Source: Chloroflexota bacterium (GTDB taxonomy: Bacteria; Chloroflexota; Anaerolineae; Anaerolineales; Anaerolineaceae). Taken from it: a stretch of DNA of 8,260 nucleotides. The translations under genes and the position numbers were made by a program. The notes below the pieces were generated by a model that was not told where the DNA came from, made no database searches, and saw only the letters and a list, made by a program, of their open reading frames with translations. The stretch is from NCBI GenBank assembly GCA_023434145.1, contig JAEYTI010000056.1, positions 1 to 8,260 of the forward strand, read 5' to 3'. Shown here one piece after another: positions 6,520 through 8,260 of this stretch (positions are counted from its first letter, which is position 1; each line of letters opens with the position of its first letter).

Positions 6520-6682
6520 CCTCATCCCCTGGCCCCTTCTCCCGTTGTGCTCTTATGGTTCTACGATATATGTGACGAGCGCAAACCGCAAAACCGGAGA
6601 AGGGGAGTCATAGGCGTAGTTGATTTTTTTCTTCTCCCTCCCTATTTTTCGCAGAAAATTGGGGAGGGTAGGGGTGGGGCGT
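6520..6682. repeat. Double-hairpin repeat element C between thiolase and DUF35 genes
   Basis: The left end reads CCTCATCCCCTGGCCCC and the right end GGGTAGGGGTGGGGCG, resembling degenerate ends of element 1. A first stem pairs 6533-6542 with 6596-6605 (10 bp, long loop). A second pairs 6636-6650 with 6654-6668 (13 Watson-Crick pairs, one G-T pair, one mismatch, loop GCA). The layout of two C-rich hairpins inside C-rich ends matches element 1, but the sequence has diverged more. It starts two bases beyond the thiolase stop codon, measured on the minus strand. Confidence 0.7.
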
Positions 6683-6684
6683 TC

Positions 6685-7950
6685 TTATTCCTTCCGCTCG
6701 AAAATGGTTACGGCGCAGGTCTGGCCGCTGCCGCCGACGTTGTGCACCAGGCCGATCTCTGGCTCGCCGGGGGCCTGGCGCTCGCCGGCCTCGCCGCGGA
6801 GCTGCTTCCAAATCTCTACTGCCTGCCCCACGCCCGACGCGCCCACCGGATGGCCCTTGCTCTTCAGCCCGCCCGAGGTGTTGGTGGGGTGCGGCCCCTG
6901 GCGCGTGGTGAGCCCCTCCTCCGCCGCGATCCCACCCTCGCCGGGCTGGAAGAAGCCCAGATCTTCGGTCGCCATCACCTCGGCGATGGTGAAGCAGTCG
7001 TGCACTTCGGCCACTTTGATGTGCCCGGGGCCGATGCCGGCCATCTCATAGGCCTGTTTGGCGGCGATCTGCGCGGCGGGGATGCTGGTGAGGTCGGCGC
7101 GTTCGTGCAGGGCGCCATCACTGGCCTGCCCCGTGCCGAGCACGTACAGCGGCTTACCGGTGAACGCCTTTGCCAGCTCCTCCGCCACCAGCAGCAGCAC
7201 CGCCGCCCCATCCGAGATCGGGGAGCAGTCATACAGGCGCAAGGGCCACGCGATGACGGGGTTGGCGCTGTCGTCGTGCAGAAATTCCATCTCGTTCTGC
7301 CAGGCGGGTTCGGGCAGGCCTTTCTTGAGCGCGCTGGCCTTCTTGGCCTGCATGATATCCGCGATGCGCTGGCCGAACTGCGCCCGGGCATTCAGCGCGC
7401 CGTTCTCGTGGTTCTTTATCGCCACGCGCATGAGGGTCTCGGGCGTCGCGCCGTAGCGGTGCATGTAGGCGGTGGCCATGGCGGCGTAGAAGCCGGGGAA
7501 GGTGAACCCGCCGGGGATCTCGTAGGCCATGTCGGCCGCGGAGGAGAGCGCGTCGGTGACGCCTTGGGTGGGCAGGCTGGTCATCTTCTCCACGCCGCCG
7601 ACCATCACGATATCGTACATGCCCGAGGCAATCGCCTGGATGCCCTGGCGAATGGCGACACCGCCGCTGGCGCAGGCATCTTCCACGCGCACGGCGGGGC
7701 GCGGTAGCAGCCCCGCCCAACTGGCATGGATCGGCGCGGTGTGGCCCTGCTTCTCGAACAGGTCTGACGAGAAGTTGCCGATGAAGAGGGCTTCGATATC
7801 CTGCGGTTGAAAGCCCCGGTCTACCGACTGGAGCATATCCTGGAAGGCCTCAACGAACAGTTCCCGGCTGCTGAGGCCCGGAAAGGCGCCAAAGCGCGTC
7901 ATGCCTGCTCCGACCACCGCGACATTGCGGCCTAGTTTCCGATTTGCCAT
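6685..7950 (-). CDS. SCP2-type thiolase (acetyl-CoA acetyltransferase-like)
   Basis: This encodes 421 residues, a normal length for the SCP2/SCP-x thiolase branch. The enzyme would form or cleave a beta-ketoacyl-CoA in the cytoplasm. Visible active-site motifs are the nucleophile Cys93 in DACASGG (91-97), the HDCF motif (317-320) with His317 and Cys319, and GHP with His367 in SKGHPVGASG (364-373). HDCF in place of NEAF is typical of SCP2 thiolases, where its cysteine is thought to replace the second cysteine of the classical CxGG motif. Here that motif reads NVGG (404-407). DCSPISDGAA (241-250) is a further family signature. ATG 7950 has AGGAG with 7-nt spacing; the frame stays open upstream to 8052, but that stretch reads as low-complexity, unlike a protein N terminus. 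Substrate cannot be told. The DUF35 gene downstream is the likely partner subunit. Confidence 0.93.
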   Translation of the reverse strand: MANRKLGRNVAVVGAGMTRFGAFPGLSSRELFVEAFQDMLQSVDRGFQPQDIEALFIGNFSSDLFEKQGHTAPIHASWAGLLPRPAVRVEDACASGGVAIRQGIQAIASGMYDIVMVGGVEKMTSLPTQGVTDALSSAADMAYEIPGGFTFPGFYAAMATAYMHRYGATPETLMRVAIKNHENGALNARAQFGQRIADIMQAKKASALKKGLPEPAWQNEMEFLHDDSANPVIAWPLRLYDCSPISDGAAVLLLVAEELAKAFTGKPLYVLGTGQASDGALHERADLTSIPAAQIAAKQAYEMAGIGPGHIKVAEVHDCFTIAEVMATEDLGFFQPGEGGIAAEEGLTTRQGPHPTNTSGGLKSKGHPVGASGVGQAVEIWKQLRGEAGERQAPGEPEIGLVHNVGGSGQTCAVTIFERKE

Positions 7951-8047
7951 TAAGGTGCTCCTGTGCTTTATTCTTTCGGAGAAATCTTGCAAATCCCCGG
8001 CCCCGCCAGCGGGTGGGGGCGTTGAACAGGGTACCAATCCCTCCCTA

Positions 8048-8056
8048 ATCATAGCA
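8048..8056 (-). promoter_or_regulatory. Possible extended -10 promoter for the thiolase
   Basis: On the minus strand TGCTATGAT reads as an extended -10 (TG-N-TATGAT, 5 of 6 matches). No good -35 lies 16-18 nt upstream, which an extended -10 can tolerate. The leader would be about 90 nt, containing a short GC-rich inverted repeat (CCCGC/GCGGG near 8003-8012). Confidence 0.3.
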
Positions 8057-8088
8057 AGGGAAGGTTACAAATTGGATACAGATTTGGA

Positions 8089-8102
8089 GAAAAAGCTTTT
8101 TC
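8089..8102. promoter_or_regulatory. 14-nt perfect palindrome upstream of the thiolase promoter candidate
   Basis: GAAAAAGCTTTTTC is fully self-complementary. It lies about 33 nt upstream of the extended -10, where an activator site or an A-tract UP-like element could act. It could equally be a chance AT-rich palindrome. Confidence 0.3.
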
Positions 8103-8149
8103 GTTAGCTGCCCAGCCCTGCCAGGCGAATGCCCTCGCAACGCTCCCTA

Positions 8150-8190
8150 TTTGGAGTTATGAAAACGCTTCGCGTTTTCATAACTCCAAA
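8150..8190. repeat. Perfect 19-bp hairpin
   Basis: The arms 8150-8168 and 8172-8190 are perfectly complementary with a TTC loop. The stem is mixed in composition (GGAGTTATGAAAACGC core), unlike the C-rich hairpins elsewhere in the window. Neither strand has a T-tract after the stem (AAAAGC on plus, AAATAGG context on minus), so it is not a typical intrinsic terminator. Confidence 0.75.
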
Positions 8191-8260
8191 AAAGCTACTC
8201 GTACTTCGTATCGTTGTTGCGTGGCCCCCAACGTCGGCCCCCCAACAAACAAAAGGAAAA
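8191..8260. other. Non-coding window end with a short direct repeat
   Basis: GGCCCCCAAC (8223-8232) is repeated as GGCCCCCCAAC (8236-8246). The window ends in AAAAGGAAAA, which could be the ribosome-binding site of a plus-strand gene beginning just outside; this cannot be tested here. From 7951 to 8260 no gene is supportable on either strand. Confidence 0.4.

Noticed and set aside
6557..6566. GGTTCTACGA in element C shared with composite repeat B (5900-5909)
   Set aside because: Ten identical bases with no extended similarity around them can be chance; not strong enough to claim a shared arm.
6460..7707. Long open frame (415 codons) on the plus strand opposite the thiolase
   Set aside because: It is antisense to a clearly recognisable thiolase, its composition is rich in Gly, Ala, His and Arg with no domain, and it begins in repeat DNA. 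It is a by-product of high G+C.
7951..8052. Longer thiolase start at 8052
   Set aside because: The added residues include a Pro/Gly-rich low-complexity stretch encoded by a GC-rich inverted repeat, and the strong AGGAG ribosome-binding site fits the ATG at 7950.

Overview
The window looks like a bacterial chromosome fragment, most plausibly from a Chloroflexota (Anaerolineae-like) organism. That is an inference from three things: secreted beta-propeller proteins on Pro/Thr-rich stalks, an SCP2-type thiolase paired with a DUF35 protein, and C-rich hairpin repeats between genes. No marker gene fixes the taxonomy.

Layout. 84-1624 (+) encodes two integral membrane proteins of unknown function (4 and about 8 membrane segments). 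A 188-bp double-hairpin repeat element lies between them. 1626-1801 is a composite repeat (A) starting directly after the second stop codon. 1802-2080 is AT-rich and holds a good sigma70-type promoter with a palindrome flush against its -35 box. 2081-5825 (+) encodes two extracytoplasmic propeller-type proteins: a membrane-anchored protein with WD40-like/TolB-type (PD40) repeats, in visibly AT-richer DNA, and a lipoprotein with about ten LVIVD-type repeats. 5900-6043 is composite repeat B, a partial inverted copy of A. On the minus strand, 7950 down to 6069 encodes an SCP2-type thiolase followed by a DUF35 OB-fold protein, separated by another double-hairpin element (C). 7951-8260 holds no gene I can support; it contains a possible thiolase promoter, a 14-nt palindrome and a long perfect hairpin.

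How the parts relate. The thiolase and DUF35 protein very likely act together on an acyl-CoA substrate. The two propeller proteins may be exposed at the cell surface, but their function cannot be read from the sequence. The most unusual aspect is the non-coding DNA. Four hairpin-bearing elements of one family each lie within about 25 nt of a stop codon. Two of them (A and B) are in inverted orientation and enclose the two propeller genes as a 4.4-kb block with perfect 29-nt ends. I found no transposase, integrase, CRISPR array, tRNA or rRNA.
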